Of a stretch of 44,176 nucleotides of DNA, positions 1 through 7,619 are shown in pieces. The notes below the pieces were generated by a model that saw only the letters and a list, made by a program, of their open reading frames with translations, did no database searches and was not told the DNA's origin. The number at the start of each line of letters is the position of its first letter. The first letter of the stretch is position 1. Position numbers and translations under genes: made by a program. The stretch covers positions 1 to 44,176 of the forward strand of contig NZ_CAKZNF010000081.1 in assembly GCF_937129435.1 (NCBI RefSeq), given 5' to 3'. Source of the stretch: an uncultured Parasphingopyxis sp. (GTDB lineage: Bacteria > Pseudomonadota > Alphaproteobacteria > Sphingomonadales > Sphingomonadaceae).

Positions 1-1
1 C

Positions 2-529
2 CTCGACCTGATGGCGACATTTGCGTCGCTCGCTGACGTGGAACTTCCGAAGGAAGATCGCGAGGGAAAGCCGACCATCTTCGACAGCTACGACATGACC
101 CCGGTCTGGACCGGCTCGGGCGACAGCCCGCGCAACGAATGGTACTACTTCACCGAGGACGAGCTGAGCCCGGGTGCCGTGCGCGGCGGCCAGTTCAAGT
201 TCGTGTTCAACCTGCGCGGCGACGACGGCGCCTCGACGGGCGGCCTCGCGGTCGACACCAACCTCGGCTGGAAGGGCGCGGAGAGCTACGTGGCGACCGT
301 CCCGCAGGTCTTCGACCTCCTCTCCGATCCGCAGGAGCGTTATGATATCTTCATGACGACCTTCACCGAGAGCACCTGGACGACGGTGGCGGCGAACGAT
401 GCGGCGATGGCACCCACGAGGGCTGCGGTCTTGAGGGTGGAGGACATGTCTTTTCCTTTCGTCAGACAGTATTCGGTTGTTTGCTTGACCGTGGTCCGGC
501 GGTCCTGCCGGTCGGTGCCCCAAGCCTGA
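2..529 (+). CDS. Arylsulfatase C-terminal fragment with a foreign 3' end
   Basis: The frame is already open at the left edge, so the gene starts outside the window. The first 130 or so residues resemble the C-terminal region of alkaline-phosphatase-fold arylsulfatases, with IFDSYDMTPV, WYYFTEDEL, FNLRGD and VPQVFDLLSDPQERYDIF. The catalytic formylglycine motif would lie upstream and is not visible. The resemblance stops at about residue 130 (nt 385-405). The last 40 or so residues, ending VRRSCRSVPQA, are unlike a sulfatase and are the antisense of a signal peptide coded on the other strand. The true C-terminus has therefore been replaced at a junction. The sulfatase call is good for the first part; the substrate is unknown. 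Confidence 0.7.
   Translation, partial: LDLMATFASLADVELPKEDREGKPTIFDSYDMTPVWTGSGDSPRNEWYYFTEDELSPGAVRGGQFKFVFNLRGDDGASTGGLAVDTNLGWKGAESYVATVPQVFDLLSDPQERYDIFMTTFTESTWTTVAANDAAMAPTRAAVLRVEDMSFPFVRQYSVVCLTVVRRSCRSVPQA
340..447 (-). pseudogene. N-terminal fragment of a secreted protein, cut at the left junction
   Basis: On the minus strand an ATG at 447 follows a good Shine-Dalgarno (AAAGGAAA, about 455-462) and codes for MSSTLKTAALVGAIAASFAA, a typical Sec signal peptide with a lysine and a hydrophobic core. After about 17-20 residues the frame enters the antisense of the sulfatase fragment and stops at 340. The natural reading is a real exported protein downstream of thrS on the same strand, whose mature part is missing because the sequence switches to other DNA near 395. 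The protein's identity cannot be told from the signal peptide alone. Confidence 0.5.
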
Positions 530-640
530 CGCGACGTCCCGCCGCAGGCCATTCACGCAGCTGTGCATCACGCCCGTGTCAGGGCACGTCATGGCTGTGT
601 GACACTGCGCAGCCGCAGAAACCGAGTGAAATCAGGGAAA

Positions 641-676
641 CGAAAAAGGGCCCCGAAACAATCGGAGCCCTTTACG
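641..676 (-). terminator. Rho-independent terminator of thrS
   Basis: Read on the minus strand just after the thrS stop, AAAGGGCTCCGA and TCGGGGCCCTTT form a stem of about 11 pairs, followed by a T-rich tail (TTTTTCG). It lies about 20 nt past the stop codon and separates thrS from the truncated secreted gene. The region 448-640 between them holds only that gene's leader and presumably its promoter. Confidence 0.85.
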
Positions 677-696
677 TTGCCGGTTCTGACGTAATG

Positions 697-2694
697 TTAC
701 AGCAGATCGGGCGGCGTCGCGCTGCGCGACAGCTCGCTCACGATGTCCGTCAGCGATGTTACAGAGGTCTGCTTCTCGCCGAGGCGGCGCACGGTGACCG
801 TCCGCTCCTCGACTTCGCGGTGGCCGATGGCGAGGATGACCGGAACCTTGCCCACGGAATGTTCGCGGACCTTGTAGTTGATCTTCTCGTTGCGAAGATC
901 GGTCTCGACCCGGATCCCTGCCGCAGCGAGCTTCGCCTCGACCTCGTTGGCGTAATCGTCGGCATCCGAGACGATCGTCGCGACCACCGCCTGTACCGGC
1001 GCGAGCCATACGGGCAGTCGCCCGGCGAAATGCTCGATCAGGATACCGATAAAGCGTTCATAGCTGCCGAAGATCGCGCGGTGGAGCATGACGGGGCGAT
1101 GCCGCTCGCCATCCTCGCCGACATAGCTCGCATCGAGCCGTTCGGGCAGCACCCGGTCCGACTGGATCGTGCCGACCTGCCATGTCCGGCCGATCGCGTC
1201 GGTCAGATGCCATTCGAGCTTCGGCGCATAAAAGGCGCCTTCGCCGGGAAGCTCTTCCCAGCCATATTCCTCGGTCGCCATGCCGGCATCGACGACGGCC
1301 TGCCGCAGCTCGGCCTCCGCCTTGTCCCAGTCCTCGTCCGACCCGAAGCGCTGTTCGGGGCGCAGCGCCAGCTTGATCTCATATGTGAACCCGAAATCGG
1401 CATAGACCGTATCGGCGAGTTCGCAGAAGCGCCGCGTCTCTTCGATCACCTGATCCTCGGTGCAGAAGATATGGGCATCGTCCTGCGTAAATTGGCGCAC
1501 GCGCATCAGGCCGTGGAGCGCGCCATGCGGTTCGTTGCGGTGGCAGCAGCCCATTTCACCCAGCCGGACCGGCAGGTCGCGATAGGATGTGATGCCCTGC
1601 TTGAAGACGAGGACGTGCGCGGGGCAGTTCATCGGCTTCAGCGCCATCCACTCGGCGTCGTGCGACACGAGTTCGGCGTCATCCTCGGTATTCGGCACTT
1701 CGTCGGGGATGACGAACATGTTCTCGCGATATTTGCCCCAATGGCCGGATTTCTCCCATTGCCGGGCGTCCATCACCTGCGGCGTCTTGATCTCGCGATA
1801 GCCCGCGCCGTCCATCTTGCGCCGCATATAGCTCTCCAGCTCGCGCCAGATGCGATAGCCCTTGGGATGCCAGAAGACCGATCCGTGCGCTTCCTGCTGC
1901 AGGTGGAACAGGTCCATTTCCTGCCCCAGCTTGCGATGATCGCGCTTCTGCGCCTCTTCGAGACGATGCAGATAGGCGTTGAGCTGCTTCTTGTTCAGCC
2001 AGCCGGTGCCGTAGATACGCGTCAGCTGCGCATTCTTCTGGTCGCCCCGCCAATAGGCGCCCGCGACGCGCATCAGTTTGAAGGCCTGCGGGTCGAGCTT
2101 GCCCGTGCTTGCAAGATGCGGGCCGCGGCACATGTCGAGCCAGTCGTCACCCGACCAGTAGACCGTCAGTTCCTCATTCTCGGGTAGTTCGGCGGCCCAT
2201 TCCGCCTTGAACGTCTCGCCCTCGCTCTGCCATTTCTCGATCAGCTGTTCGCGCGACCACACCTCGCGGCGCAGCGGCTTGTCCGCCCTGATGATCTCGC
2301 GCATCTTCTCCTCGATCGCGGGAAGATCGTCCATCGAGAAGGGATCGCGGCCCTCGGGCGCCATCACGTCATAATAGAAGCCGTCATCGGTCGCCGGGCC
2401 GAAGGTGATCTGCGTCCCCGGCCACAGCGCCTGCACCGCCTCGGCCAGCACATGGGCATAGTCGTGGCGGACAAGCTCGAGCGCATCGGCCTCGTCCTTC
2501 GCCGTGATCAGGGACAGCGCGACATCGCGCTCGAGCGGACGCATGATGTCGCGCACCTCCCCGTCCACGCGCGCGGCAAGCGCGGCCTTGGCGAGGCCCG
2601 GGCCGATATCGGCGGCGATCTCGGCCGGCGTGGTGCCGGGCGCGACCTGCCGCTCCGAGCCGTCGGGGAGGGTGATCTTCAGCATCTCGGTCAT
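697..2694 (-). CDS. thrS: Threonine--tRNA ligase
   Basis: This class II aminoacyl-tRNA synthetase charges tRNA-Thr with threonine in the cytoplasm. Starting at 2694 it is 665 residues, close to the usual 640-660. It has an N-terminal TGS domain (about residues 4-64), the second additional editing domain with [12 protein letters not shown] (about 188-199), the catalytic core and a C-terminal anticodon-binding domain (about 560-660). The zinc ligands are visible as Cys357 in MNCPAH, His408 in DDAHIF and His538 in MLHRAIFGS. The start is chosen because AAGGAAACC precedes the ATG at 2694 at proper spacing; an in-frame ATG at 2718 would place that site inside the gene. A threonine-rich leader peptide and hairpins lie upstream, which suggests attenuation by threonyl-tRNA supply. 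Confidence 0.97.
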   Translation of the reverse strand: MTEMLKITLPDGSERQVAPGTTPAEIAADIGPGLAKAALAARVDGEVRDIMRPLERDVALSLITAKDEADALELVRHDYAHVLAEAVQALWPGTQITFGPATDDGFYYDVMAPEGRDPFSMDDLPAIEEKMREIIRADKPLRREVWSREQLIEKWQSEGETFKAEWAAELPENEELTVYWSGDDWLDMCRGPHLASTGKLDPQAFKLMRVAGAYWRGDQKNAQLTRIYGTGWLNKKQLNAYLHRLEEAQKRDHRKLGQEMDLFHLQQEAHGSVFWHPKGYRIWRELESYMRRKMDGAGYREIKTPQVMDARQWEKSGHWGKYRENMFVIPDEVPNTEDDAELVSHDAEWMALKPMNCPAHVLVFKQGITSYRDLPVRLGEMGCCHRNEPHGALHGLMRVRQFTQDDAHIFCTEDQVIEETRRFCELADTVYADFGFTYEIKLALRPEQRFGSDEDWDKAEAELRQAVVDAGMATEEYGWEELPGEGAFYAPKLEWHLTDAIGRTWQVGTIQSDRVLPERLDASYVGEDGERHRPVMLHRAIFGSYERFIGILIEHFAGRLPVWLAPVQAVVATIVSDADDYANEVEAKLAAAGIRVETDLRNEKINYKVREHSVGKVPVILAIGHREVEERTVTVRRLGEKQTSVTSLTDIVSELSRSATPPDLL

Positions 2695-2864
2695 CAAACC
2701 GGTTTCCTTCATGCGCATCCGGCGCGCATGTCTTTCTCCGCGCGCGCCCCGGCGCGCACATGGCAGAAGCCGCCGCGCGCCGGAAGGGGTGACGTCGGAA
2801 TTTCGAAAGCAGGACCGGGAGGCCGACGCCGCGCCACCCGAACCCGGGCGGCGGGGCCGCTACG
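2695..2864 (-). promoter_or_regulatory. Structured thrS leader with GC-rich hairpins
   Basis: Between the leader-peptide stop and thrS the transcript can fold strongly. Hairpin P1 has arms CGCCGCCCG (2853-2845) and CGGGTGGCG (2840-2832), nine pairs including one G-U, around the loop GGTT. GGGCGG inside the leader peptide gene (2885-2880) can instead pair with CCGCCC in the left arm of P1 (2851-2846), giving a mutually exclusive fold. Further down, CCGGCGCGC (2783-2775) pairs perfectly with GCGCGCCGG (2757-2749). A neighbouring GGCGCGC (2748-2742) can pair with GCGCGCC (2727-2721), just ahead of the thrS ribosome-binding site. No run of T follows any hairpin, so control may act on translation or through Rho. 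The pairings are seen; the mechanism is inferred. Confidence 0.55.
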
Positions 2865-2936
2865 TCAACGCGCGACCGTCCGCCCCCGGCAGATGCCGGT
2901 GGTGGTAGTCGTGGTCGAGAAGCGATTGAGCGCCAT
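2865..2936 (-). CDS. Threonine-rich leader peptide of thrS (23 residues)
   Basis: On the minus strand ATG at 2936 opens a 23-codon frame that begins MALNRFSTTTTTTGIC and stops with TGA at 2867-2865. Codons 8-13 (2915-2898) are six threonine codons in a row (ACC ACG ACT ACC ACC ACC), with another at codon 20. A run of codons for the amino acid handled by the downstream enzyme is the hallmark of a ribosome-mediated attenuator, as in the thr operon leader of enterobacteria. There is no Shine-Dalgarno before the ATG. A -10-like TATATC lies 7 nt upstream, so the transcript probably starts at the ATG and the peptide is read leaderless, as known for trpL in Sinorhizobium. A chance run of six threonine codons exactly upstream of thrS is unlikely. 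Confidence 0.75.
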   Translation of the reverse strand: MALNRFSTTTTTTGICRGRTVAR

Positions 2937-2943
2937 GGGCAGC

Positions 2944-2972
2944 GATATAGGGAAAAAGGGTGAGGAAGTCAC
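2944..2972 (-). promoter_or_regulatory. Predicted sigma-70 promoter of the thrS leader transcript
   Basis: On the minus strand GTGACT (2972-2967) and TATATC (2949-2944) are 17 nt apart, each matching four of six consensus positions for -35 and -10. The -10 ends 7 nt before the leader ATG at 2936, which puts the expected start of transcription at or next to that ATG. No other recognisable feature lies in 2973-3073. Confidence 0.5.
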
Positions 2973-3073
2973 TAAGCCGGGGAATCCGGACCCAAAGGCC
3001 AGCGCTATCGACAAATAGACAGACATGCTGGACATTCACGATCGAGGAAATCCTTTCCGCCGACTAACCGCCC

Positions 3074-3739
3074 TCAATCGATGGCGTCGGGCTGGCCGCC
3101 CGCCTTTTCCGCCGCCCTGGCGCGCTTGAAGCCGTCGCGGGCCTTCAGCCGGTCGAGATAGGCGGCGAGCGGGCCGGCAAGGGCATCGGCGTTGCCGGAA
3201 AAGCCAGCGAGGATCAGGGCATAGCCGATCGAAATATCGGCCATGGTGAAGCGGCCGGCCGCCAGATATTCGCTGCCGTCGGCCAGCCGGTCGGCAATCC
3301 GCGTCACGCGATTCTGGAAGACGTCGCGATAGTCCTGGTCGATCTCGGGCCGTTCCTCGCCGGGCCGGGCGAAGCGACCGTAGCGTAACGACACCGTCTG
3401 CGGCGTCGTCAACGTCGCCTCGCCGAAGGAAAGAAGGTCGCAATAATCGCCGAAGCCGGGCTCGTCCGTCGCAATGGCGAGATCGCTGCCCGCCTTGCGC
3501 GCCAGATAGTCGCAGATCGCCACGCTTTCCGTCATCCGCACATCGCCGTCGAGAAAGAGCGGGATCGTGCCGAGCGGATTGTCCTCCAGATATTCCGGCG
3601 CGGCATAGCGCGGCGGGAAGGGCATTACGACGAGATCGTAGGGACGCCCCAGTTCCTCGAGCGCCCACAGGCAGCGGAACGAACGCGCGGCGGCGCAGTG
3701 ATAGAGCCGGGGCCGGGCGGCGGTTTGCGGGTCGGGCAT
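3074..3739 (-). CDS. Glutathione S-transferase family protein
   Basis: A 221-residue cytosolic GST-fold protein that probably conjugates or reduces substrates with glutathione; the substrate is not evident. The N-terminal thioredoxin-like domain begins RLYHCAAARSFRCLWALEEL and contains NPLGTIPLFLDGDVRMTESVAICDYLA, where the conserved Pro and the Glu-Ser pair bind glutathione. The all-alpha C-terminal domain includes RFTMADISIGYAL, the N-capping motif typical of the family. The start at 3739 has AAGGAG 10 or so nt upstream; a longer frame to 3814 has no such site. It is transcribed divergently from the hydrolase at 3816 across a 76-bp gap. Confidence 0.9.
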   Translation of the reverse strand: MPDPQTAARPRLYHCAAARSFRCLWALEELGRPYDLVVMPFPPRYAAPEYLEDNPLGTIPLFLDGDVRMTESVAICDYLARKAGSDLAIATDEPGFGDYCDLLSFGEATLTTPQTVSLRYGRFARPGEERPEIDQDYRDVFQNRVTRIADRLADGSEYLAAGRFTMADISIGYALILAGFSGNADALAGPLAAYLDRLKARDGFKRARAAEKAGGQPDAID

Positions 3740-3815
3740 GGGCAGGGCTTCTCCTTGACGCGATGGCCGGTTTCCGGGCAGTCCCGCCCGGCAGCCAGCG
3801 CAGGATAGGGGCAAT

Positions 3816-4565
3816 ATGAGCGACGTCCAGTATCACGAACGCCAGGGCAAGCCGCGGCTCGCCTATCGCCATCGCGAGGGGATCGGGCCGACGCTCGTCT
3901 TCCTGCCCGGCTATATGTCCGACATGACCGGATCGAAGGCGCAGACGATCTGGGCCTATGCCGAGGCCGAGGATCGCGCCTGCCTGCTGCTCGACTATGC
4001 CGGCTGCGGCGCCAGCGACGGCGCGTTCGAGGAGCAGCGGATCACCGACTGGCGCGACGATGTGATGGATCTCGTCAACGCGCTGGTGCTCGGCCCGGTC
4101 GTGCTGATCGGATCGTCGATGGGCGGCTGGCTGATGCTGCTTTGCGCGCTGGCGCACCCGGAGCGCATCGCGGCGCTGGTCGGCGTGGCCGCCGCGCCCG
4201 ACTTTACAGACTGGGGATTCAGTCAGGAAGACAAGCTCACCATCATGCGCGATGGGAAGCTGGTCGAGCATTCGGACTATGGCGACGAACCCTATATCAC
4301 GACCAAGGCGTTCTTCGAGAGCGGCGAGGCGAACCGGCTGCTTGGCGCGGAGATCGGCATCGACGTTCCCGTGCGGCTGTTTCATGGGCAGCGCGATGCC
4401 GACGTCCCGTGGGAATATTCGGTCCGGCTCGCCCGGCAGCTGCGTTCAGCCGATGTGCAGGTGACGCTGGTCAAGGACGGCGACCATCGCCTGAGCCGGG
4501 TCGAGGATGTCGCCCGGCTGCTGGCTGGAATCGAATGGCTGCTCGAAAGCCTGAAAGCGAGTTGA
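3816..4565 (+). CDS. Alpha/beta hydrolase
   Basis: A 249-residue alpha/beta-hydrolase with the nucleophile elbow GSSMGG (Ser101), an oxyanion-hole region LVFLPGYMSDMTGSKA (about 27-42), an acid residue in FHGQRDADVPW and the catalytic His in DGDHRLS near the C-terminus. The PGYxSDMxGSKA stretch and overall length resemble the ABHD10-like group of serine esterases/thioesterases. The true substrate cannot be read from sequence. AGGGGC lies just before the ATG. The next gene starts 1 nt after the stop, so the two are probably co-transcribed. Confidence 0.9.
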   Translation: MSDVQYHERQGKPRLAYRHREGIGPTLVFLPGYMSDMTGSKAQTIWAYAEAEDRACLLLDYAGCGASDGAFEEQRITDWRDDVMDLVNALVLGPVVLIGSSMGGWLMLLCALAHPERIAALVGVAAAPDFTDWGFSQEDKLTIMRDGKLVEHSDYGDEPYITTKAFFESGEANRLLGAEIGIDVPVRLFHGQRDADVPWEYSVRLARQLRSADVQVTLVKDGDHRLSRVEDVARLLAGIEWLLESLKAS

Positions 4566-4566
4566 A

Positions 4567-5481
4567 TTGAGCCTTTTCCTGATGCTGGCCATGCAGGCCG
4601 CACCCCCCGTGATCGACCCCGTGCTCATGCCCGAACGCCGCGAAGAAAGTGAAACTGCTACGCCCGCACCCGCCGAGGCGGATTCGCCCGTCGTCCGGCG
4701 AGGGCGCCGGCTGTTGAGCTGCATCCAGACCGCCGACACCGATCCGCAGGCCGCGATCGCCGAGGGCGCGCGCTGGCTGCTCGATGGTGGCGGGATCGAG
4801 GCGGAGCTTTGCGTCGGCGTGGGGCAGGAAGCCGCCGGGAGTTTCGCCGAGGCGCGCGCCGCCTATGATCGCGCCGCTGGCCTCGCCGCAACCGCGGGCG
4901 ATCCGCGCGAACAGGGCATCCGCGTGTCCATCGGGCGCATGGCGCTGGCCGAGGGCGATGCCGAAGCGGCGCGTGCGATCTTCAACGCGGCGCTCGGATC
5001 AAGCGCGCTCAACGAGGAAACGCAGGCGCAGGTCCATGCCGAACGGGCGCGCGCTCTGGTCGCGCTAGACGAGGGCGATGCGGCGCGGGCCGACCTGCTC
5101 GAAGCGCAGCGGCTGGCGCCCAACGATGTCGGCATCTGGCTGCTTTCGGCGACGCTTGCGCGGCGTCAGGGCGCGCTGGAGGCTGCGGGCGACCTGATCG
5201 ATCGCGCGCTCGAACTCGACCGCGAGGACCCCGCCGTGCTGCTCGAAGCCGGCAATATCGCCATCGGGCTCAACGCCTATGACGTCGCCCGCCAAGCCTG
5301 GCAGGAAGCCAGCGCCGCCGGCCCCGACACCCCCGCCGGCCAGGCCGCCGCGCGAAACCTGCAACGCCTCGCCGAGTTCACGGCGGAAGAGGGGACGGTC
5401 GATGTCGATCTGCCGGAGGGGCTGATCGAGGACGATGAGGTTATGGATGCGGAAGAGGGTGGCGACGCACCGACACCCTAG
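4567..5481 (+). CDS. Exported tetratricopeptide-repeat protein
   Basis: A 304-residue protein with a short hydrophobic N-terminus (LFLMLAMQAAPP) that could be a signal or anchor, then a Pro/Glu-rich linker, and from about residue 50 a helical array with TPR-like units (FAEARAAYDRAAGLA, DAEAARAIFNAAL, LEAAGDLIDRALELDREDPAVLLEAGNIA, YDVARQAWQEASAAGP). The C-terminal tail is very acidic. TPR proteins usually bind other proteins; no partner is apparent. The gene begins with TTG at 4567, almost touching the hydrolase stop; the first ATG is at 4582. It is likely in one transcript with the hydrolase. Confidence 0.8.
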   Translation: MSLFLMLAMQAAPPVIDPVLMPERREESETATPAPAEADSPVVRRGRRLLSCIQTADTDPQAAIAEGARWLLDGGGIEAELCVGVGQEAAGSFAEARAAYDRAAGLAATAGDPREQGIRVSIGRMALAEGDAEAARAIFNAALGSSALNEETQAQVHAERARALVALDEGDAARADLLEAQRLAPNDVGIWLLSATLARRQGALEAAGDLIDRALELDREDPAVLLEAGNIAIGLNAYDVARQAWQEASAAGPDTPAGQAAARNLQRLAEFTAEEGTVDVDLPEGLIEDDEVMDAEEGGDAPTP

Positions 5482-5503
5482 TTGATCGTACAACACTCCT
5501 TTT

Positions 5504-5575
5504 GCGCTCACCCCGAGCCTGTCGAAGGGTCTTCGCGAACCAGAACCGACCCTGCGACAAGCTCAGGGTGGGCGC
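5504..5575. repeat. CTTCGACAAGCTCAG-type inverted repeat, copy 1
   Basis: The left arm GAGCCTGTCGAAGGGT and the right arm ACCCTGCGACAAGCTC form an imperfect inverted repeat in the gap after the TPR gene. Related copies lie at 7521-7588, 27854-27922 and 40651-40726. Such short palindromic pairs are common between genes in sphingomonads. As transcripts they would make stable hairpins; their function is unknown. Confidence 0.8.
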
Positions 5576-5587
5576 ATCTTTCATTGT

Positions 5588-5684
5588 CCGTCATTGCGAG
5601 AAGCCGAAGGCGACGCGGCAATCCAGAGTCTCAAGCGACATCCCTCTGCGGCTCTGGATTGCTTCGCTGCGCTCGCAATGACGG
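5588..5684. repeat. TCATTGCGAG-type inverted repeat
   Basis: CCGTCATTGCGAG (5588-5600) matches CTCGCAATGACGG (5672-5684) as a perfect 13-bp inverted repeat. Inside it, GCAATCCAGAG (about 5618-5628) mirrors CTCTGGATTGC (5652-5662). It is a second dispersed palindrome family, found here once, placed directly after the previous repeat and before gloA. The whole 240-bp gap 5482-5721 is mostly these two elements. Confidence 0.8.
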
Positions 5685-5721
5685 CGTTTCGGAATTGGTG
5701 CGAATGCTCTAAGATCGTCCC

Positions 5722-6156
5722 ATGAAATATCTCCACACCATGATCCGTGTCTCCGATATCGACGAGACGCTGCGCTTCTTCGATCTGCTCGGACTGGAGG
5801 AACAGAAGCGCTACGAGGTCGAGGCCGGCCGCTTCACGCTCGTCTTCCTCGCCGCGCCCGGCGATGAGGAGGCGCAGGTCGAGCTGACCTACAACTGGCC
5901 GCCCGAAGACGGCAGCGCGGCGGAGGATTATGACGGCGGCCGCAATTTCGGCCATCTCGCCTATGCCGTCGACGATATCTACGCGACCTGCCAGCGACTG
6001 TCCGATGGCGGCGTCACGATCAACCGCCCCCCGCGCGACGGGCGCATGGCCTTTGTCCGCACGCCCGACAATATCTCGATCGAATTGCTGCAGAAGGACG
6101 GCGCGAAGGAACCGGCTGAACCCTGGGCCAGCATGGAGAATGTGGGAGAATGGTAA
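5722..6156 (+). CDS. gloA: Lactoylglutathione lyase (glyoxalase I)
   Basis: A 144-residue VOC-superfamily enzyme that turns the methylglyoxal-glutathione hemithioacetal into S-lactoylglutathione. The four metal ligands expected for the Ni/Co-type bacterial enzyme are in place: His5 (MKYLHTMIRV), Glu54 (AQVELTYNW), His78 (FGHLAYAV) and Glu121 (ISIELLQK). NFGHLAYAVDD and RPPRDGRMAFVRTPD are family hallmarks. The length fits the short gammaproteobacterial/alphaproteobacterial form. Its stop overlaps the start of gloB, so the two consecutive enzymes of methylglyoxal detoxification are translated from one message. Confidence 0.95.
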   Translation: MKYLHTMIRVSDIDETLRFFDLLGLEEQKRYEVEAGRFTLVFLAAPGDEEAQVELTYNWPPEDGSAAEDYDGGRNFGHLAYAVDDIYATCQRLSDGGVTINRPPRDGRMAFVRTPDNISIELLQKDGAKEPAEPWASMENVGEW

Positions 6157-6875
6157 TGGAAATCGTCCGCATCCCTGTCCTCAACGACAATTATGTCTGG
6201 CTGGTCCATGAGCCGGAGAGCGGCGAGACGATGGTCGTCGATCCCGCCGTCGCCGATCCGGTGCTCGACGCGGCCAAGGAGCGCGGCTGGCAGATCACGC
6301 AGATCTGGAACACGCACTGGCATCCCGATCACACCGGCGGGAATGAGGCGATCAAGGCGGCGACGGGGTGCACGATCACCGGGCCGGGCGCCGAGGAAGC
6401 GCGGATTCCGACGCTCGATGTGAAGGTGGCCGAAGGCGACACGGCCCGGCTCGGCGATGTCAAGGCGAAGGTCATCGACGTGCCGGCGCACACGGCCGGC
6501 CATATCGCCTATCATATTCCGTCCGAAGGCGTCGCGTTCGTCGGCGATACGCTGTTCGCCATGGGCTGTGGCCGGCTGTTCGAAGGGACCGCCGAGCAGA
6601 TGTACGCCAATATGCGCAAGCTTGAGGCGCTGCCCGACGAGACGCGCGTCTATTGCGCGCACGAATATACGCAATCGAACGGCGAGTTCGCGCTGACGGC
6701 CGAGCCGGAGAACGAAGCGCTGCAGGCGCGGATGGCCGAGGTGATCGAAATGCGCGCGCGCGGCGAGGCGACGGTGCCGACGACGATCGCCGCCGAAAAG
6801 GCGACCAATCCCTTCATGCGCGCACAATCGGTCGAGGAATTGGCCGAGCGCCGCGCGGCAAAAGATGCAGCCTGA
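6156..6875 (+). CDS. gloB: Hydroxyacylglutathione hydrolase (glyoxalase II)
   Basis: A 239-residue metallo-beta-lactamase-fold enzyme that hydrolyses S-lactoylglutathione to D-lactate and glutathione, the step after gloA. The metal-binding motif THWHPDHTGG gives His54, His56, Asp58 and His59. Further ligands are the His in PAHTAGH, the Asp in FVGDTLF and the His in YCAHEYT. The C-terminal glyoxalase II helical domain includes NPFMRAQS. The start at 6156 shares its A with the gloA TAA and has GGGAG at 6144-6148; an ATG at 6150 would sit too close to that site. Confidence 0.95.
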   Translation: MEIVRIPVLNDNYVWLVHEPESGETMVVDPAVADPVLDAAKERGWQITQIWNTHWHPDHTGGNEAIKAATGCTITGPGAEEARIPTLDVKVAEGDTARLGDVKAKVIDVPAHTAGHIAYHIPSEGVAFVGDTLFAMGCGRLFEGTAEQMYANMRKLEALPDETRVYCAHEYTQSNGEFALTAEPENEALQARMAEVIEMRARGEATVPTTIAAEKATNPFMRAQSVEELAERRAAKDAA

Positions 6876-6931
6876 GCGAATCCGTGCTATAGGCGGAATT
6901 TCGGGGGCGTGGCTGTTGAAGGAGTATTGCC

Positions 6932-7339
6932 ATGCGTGGCACGACATTAGCGATCATAGCGGTATTGGGAGTGGCAGGCGCGGGCGCCGGTGCGGCGCTG
7001 GCCGATGACGGCGAACGCGCACTGCCGATCGATACGCGGATGGATCGGCTGCTAGCCGGCAAAACGCCCGGCCCGGCCGAACGCTGCATCCCGCGGCGCT
7101 TCGATTCGACGATCATCGACGAGGACACGATTCTGTTCCGCGAGAATACGAGCGTCGTCTATCGCAGCGAGATCCCCGGCGGCTGCCCCGGCCTCGATCA
7201 CGATCGCGCGATCGAAATCCGGCAGACCGGCACGCATCTGTGCGCCGGCGACGCGATCAGCGTTTTCGATACGCAGACCGGTGCCGACTACGGCCGCTGT
7301 TCGATCGGCGAATTCGTGCCGTACCGGCGCGAGGGGTAG
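6932..7339 (+). CDS. Small secreted protein of unknown function
   Basis: A 135-residue protein with a clear Sec signal peptide (MRGTTLAIIAVLGVAGAGAG up to about residue 25, cleaved near ALADDGE). The mature part has four cysteines, in RCIPRRF, GGCPGLDH, THLCAGD and YGRCSIGEF, in an order that could make two disulfides. The pattern IDEDTILFRE through CSIGEFVPY recalls small exported proteins of the DUF6491 kind, but I am not sure of that assignment. AAGGAG lies 8 nt before the ATG. It stands alone after gloB. Confidence 0.75.
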   Translation: MRGTTLAIIAVLGVAGAGAGAALADDGERALPIDTRMDRLLAGKTPGPAERCIPRRFDSTIIDEDTILFRENTSVVYRSEIPGGCPGLDHDRAIEIRQTGTHLCAGDAISVFDTQTGADYGRCSIGEFVPYRREG

Positions 7340-7401
7340 GGCGGAGACTGACGTTCGACGTCGCTTGCGACGTTTTCAAGAAGCCACCGGCGTCGATGGA
7401 C

Positions 7402-7475
7402 TCACGCAAAGACGCTAAGCCGCAAAGGGTTCCATCTTGAGGGATATCTCTTTGCGGCTTCGCGTCTTTGCGTGA
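7402..7475. repeat. ACGCAAAGACGC hairpin repeat, copy 1
   Basis: TCACGCAAAGACGC at the left matches GCGTCTTTGCGTGA at the right as a perfect 14-bp inverted repeat, and AGCCGCAAAG mirrors CTTTGCGGCT inside it. A second copy sits in the suf operon at 19787-19860. The gap 7340-7619 between the convergent small secreted gene and the acyl-CoA ligase holds this element and the next one and nothing else I can recognise. Confidence 0.85.
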
Positions 7476-7520
7476 TCAATTTTCCGGTCGCGCGCACGAG
7501 CAGGCGCAAATCGTCCATGC

Positions 7521-7588
7521 GCTCACGCTGAGCCTGTCGAAGCGTAATCTCGTTAATGCACCGACCCTTCGACAAGCTCAGGGTGAGC
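7521..7588. repeat. CTTCGACAAGCTCAG-type inverted repeat, copy 2
   Basis: The arms GCTCACGCTGAGCCTGTCGA and TTCGACAAGCTCAGGGTGAG form an inverted repeat of about 22 bp with two mismatches and a 24-bp centre. It is the best-formed member of the family in this window and lies between the 3' ends of two convergent genes. Confidence 0.85.
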
Positions 7589-7619
7589 GCGGAGGGCACC
7601 ATCGCTCGTGACCGCGACC

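Noticed and set aside
481..2187. Long open frame on the plus strand opposite thrS
   Set aside because: It is antisense to a full-length, motif-complete thrS. Open antisense frames are expected in high-GC DNA; its sequence has no family resemblance.
2935..3018. 27-codon plus-strand frame beginning MGSDIGKKGEEVTK
   Set aside because: No ribosome-binding site, and it lies over the predicted thrS promoter on the other strand; more likely chance.
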